Shown here: positions 6,082 through 8,117 of the stretch, piece by piece
How positions within the stretch are numbered: position 1 is the first letter of the stretch
Layout: every line of letters starts with the position of its first letter
DNA from: Gammaproteobacteria bacterium
GTDB lineage: Bacteria; Pseudomonadota; Gammaproteobacteria; SMWH01
Assembly: GCA_004357005.1 (NCBI GenBank)
Contig: SMWH01000066.1
Location: 1-8,117, forward strand
Length of the DNA: 8,117 nucleotides
Direction of reading: 5' to 3'
Translations under genes and position numbers: made by a program
Notes under the pieces: generated by a model
Seen by the model: only the letters and a program-made list of their open reading frames with translations
Told to the model about the DNA's origin: nothing
The model's database searches: none

Positions 6082-8117
6082 TTGAAAGCCAGCACCCGCC
6101 ACATCCTCGCCCTCCTTGTTGCCACCGGCGCAGCCAGCGCGCAGGACCCGACCATCGAGGGAACCATCGCCGAAGCCCCTTCCACCCCGGTGCTGGACGA
6201 AACGCTGAGGGGGCAATCCATCTGGGCCTTGTGCAAGACCGGTCCCTGGCCATTGACCACCGACCGCCCGGACCTGGATGTCGACCGCGCGGGAGCCAAA
6301 GTGCATCTCTCCGCCCAACAAATCGATATCACTCACCAACAGCAGGTACTGCTGACGGGTGATGTCGACGCGGAGTTCGCCGATATTCGCGTGCACTCCG
6401 AAAGCGTGAGCTGGGACGAGGCCACCCAGGTGATGGAAGCCAGCGGAAACGTCAGCTATGAAGATGCAACGTTGGCACTGAAAACCCAGCACGCGGTAGT
6501 GAACCTGGCGGAGCACACAGCACAGATCGATGCCGCCGAATACCAGCTCCGGGCGCTACGTGGCCATGGCAAGGCCGGCACGGTGCGCATCGAAGGCCAG
6601 ACCCACGTCTTTTTCACCGAAGTGTCCTACAGCGCCTGCGATCCCGGCAACCTGGACTGGCAGTTGCGCGCGGCGGAACTGGAACTGGATTTCGAAAACG
6701 GCGTAGGCAGGACGCGCAAGGCCACCATACGTTTCAAGAACGTACCTGTGCTGTACATTCCGTATGGTTCCTTTCCCATCGACGACCGGCGCAAGTCCGG
6801 TTTCCTGGCGCCGACCATCGGCACGAGCAGTGACAACGGATTCGATTTCGCGTTGCCCTACTACTGGAACATAGCGCCGAACATGGACGCTACTGTCCGA
6901 CCGCGTTACATCTCAGACCGAGGCTGGTTGTTCGGTGGCGAGTTTCGCTATCTCACGAAAAACCAGCGCGGTGACGTCTGGGGCGAATATATTTTCGACG
7001 ATGAGAAGACGGGGACGGACCGGTGGCTGGCGCGGTATGTCCATCGAGGACAGATAACGAACGGATGGACCGGATTGATTCAATTCCGCCGCGTATCTGA
7101 CGACGACTATTTCGAAGATTTCGGCGACAGCCTGATCGCATCTGCCACACCTTATTTGCAAAGTCAGGCCCGCGTGGAGGGACATGGAAACTGGTGGTAC
7201 TTCCTCGCACAACTGGAAGATTTTCAGGTACTCGACCCCATCGCGCCCCAGAATGAGCCTTACAAACGGCTGCCACGATTCTTGTTCACGGGTAACTGGC
7301 CGAACGCCTCGTACCTGGAGTTCGATATTTACAGCGAACTGGTGAACTTTGATCGTGACTTCGGCACAACCGGCACTCGCCTCGATGTGTATCCCAGTCT
7401 GAGCGTGCCCTGGATAAAACCGGGCTATCAGGTCATCCCGAAACTCGGTGTGCGATATACCACTTACGACCTCGATGACATTGCCGGCAACGCCACCCCC
7501 GACCGGACATTGCCGATTTTCAGCCTCGATAGTTCGTTGTTTTTCGACAACTACTCCAACGGGTCCCGCACCCGAACGCTGCAACCGCGTTTGTATTACC
7601 TGTACATTGACTACGAAAACCAGGACGACTTGCCGGTGTTCGACACGATCGAACTGGATTTCACGCGCAGTCAGCTGTTTCTCGAAAACGTCTTCAGCGG
7701 AGCCGACCGCATCAACGATGCCAACCAGGTCGCCCTCGCTCTGACATCCCGGCATTACGACACCCAGCGCGGTCGGGAGCTTTTCAACCTGACTCTCGGC
7801 CAGATCTACTATTTCCGTGACGGAGACGTCACTCTGCCCGGCCAGGCGCCCCGCACCAGCAGCGAATCACCCTTCGTTGCCGATCTGAACGTGATGCCGG
7901 GTCGCGGCTGGTATGCCGGCGGCACCTTGCACTGGGACCCGGTGAACAAAGAGGCGGACCTGGCCGCCGTGCAAGTGCGCTGGACGCCCCGAGCGGACAA
8001 GCTGGTCAACATGGCCTACCGTTTTCGCCGGGACATGCTGGAACAAGTGGACCTGTCGGCCGTATTCCCCGTCGGGACCAACTGGAGCCTGCTGGGCCGA
8101 TGGAACTATTCGATCCG
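6082..8117 (+). CDS. lptD: LPS-assembly protein LptD (3' end beyond window)
   Basis: LptD is the outer-membrane beta-barrel that, with the lipoprotein LptE, inserts LPS into the outer leaflet. The window holds 678 codons. Residues 1-20 form a signal peptide ending ASA before QDP. An N-terminal OstA/LptA-like beta-jellyroll spans about 65-190, and the barrel begins near 200. Diagnostic matches to E. coli LptD, recalled from memory, include RRKSGFLAP (236-244), FALPYYWNIAPNMDAT near 256-271, ADRINDANQV, and GQIYYF late in the window. C51 (ALCKTGP) and C186 (YSACDPG) correspond to E. coli C31 and C173, which form inter-domain disulfides. The partner C-terminal Cys pair would lie just past the window. 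The start is TTG 6082: it gives a correct signal peptide, and an in-frame TAG at 6046-6048 leaves no ATG or GTG alternative upstream. The ribosome binding site is weak. By comparison with E. coli, roughly the last 80-100 residues are missing. Confidence 0.96.
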   Translation, partial: MKASTRHILALLVATGAASAQDPTIEGTIAEAPSTPVLDETLRGQSIWALCKTGPWPLTTDRPDLDVDRAGAKVHLSAQQIDITHQQQVLLTGDVDAEFADIRVHSESVSWDEATQVMEASGNVSYEDATLALKTQHAVVNLAEHTAQIDAAEYQLRALRGHGKAGTVRIEGQTHVFFTEVSYSACDPGNLDWQLRAAELELDFENGVGRTRKATIRFKNVPVLYIPYGSFPIDDRRKSGFLAPTIGTSSDNGFDFALPYYWNIAPNMDATVRPRYISDRGWLFGGEFRYLTKNQRGDVWGEYIFDDEKTGTDRWLARYVHRGQITNGWTGLIQFRRVSDDDYFEDFGDSLIASATPYLQSQARVEGHGNWWYFLAQLEDFQVLDPIAPQNEPYKRLPRFLFTGNWPNASYLEFDIYSELVNFDRDFGTTGTRLDVYPSLSVPWIKPGYQVIPKLGVRYTTYDLDDIAGNATPDRTLPIFSLDSSLFFDNYSNGSRTRTLQPRLYYLYIDYENQDDLPVFDTIELDFTRSQLFLENVFSGADRINDANQVALALTSRHYDTQRGRELFNLTLGQIYYFRDGDVTLPGQAPRTSSESPFVADLNVMPGRGWYAGGTLHWDPVNKEADLAAVQVRWTPRADKLVNMAYRFRRDMLEQVDLSAVFPVGTNWSLLGRWNYSI

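Noticed and set aside
6913..7755. 280-codon open frame on the minus strand opposite lptD
   Set aside because: It is antisense to continuous LptD homology and carries no recognisable domain.

Overview
The window looks like ordinary chromosomal DNA from a GC-rich gammaproteobacterium (I estimate about 60% G+C by eye). The strongest taxonomic clue is an LptD whose N-terminal half aligns by eye with the Escherichia coli protein, including the block around LPYYWNIAPNMDAT. The genus cannot be named from this sequence. No RNA gene, insertion sequence, CRISPR array or attachment site is visible, and the density of intact genes argues against an accessory island.

Layout. (1) 1-611, minus strand: the 5' part of an exported M20D-type amidohydrolase/peptidase, cut by the window edge. 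(2) 612-692: an 81-bp divergent intergenic region with a candidate symmetric -10 element serving both sides. (3) 693-4451, plus strand: a three-gene run of lemA, a DUF2207 membrane protein with a poly-glycine tail ending in Trp, and an exported metal-dependent amidohydrolase of the imidazolonepropionase/prolidase-like group. The first two genes overlap (ATGA) and the third follows after 40 bp with a strong ribosome binding site, so co-transcription is likely. (4) 4483-4881, minus strand: msrB, convergent with the amidohydrolase. (5) 4882-4979: a divergent intergenic region with a 12-bp perfect palindrome. (6) 4980-6011, plus strand: a lipoprotein zinc aminopeptidase-like protein with an HELAH motif (COG4324 type). 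(7) 6082 to the window end, plus strand: lptD, starting at TTG and lacking its C-terminus because the window ends.

Together the genes have an envelope theme. Every gene except msrB encodes a protein with a signal peptide, a lipobox or membrane segments. Three are predicted metal-dependent peptide or amide hydrolases acting outside the cytoplasm, one pair is the LemA/DUF2207 membrane module of unknown function, and one is the LPS translocon. The least understood part is the lemA-DUF2207 pair. I see no clear evidence for a wholly new defence or mobile system.
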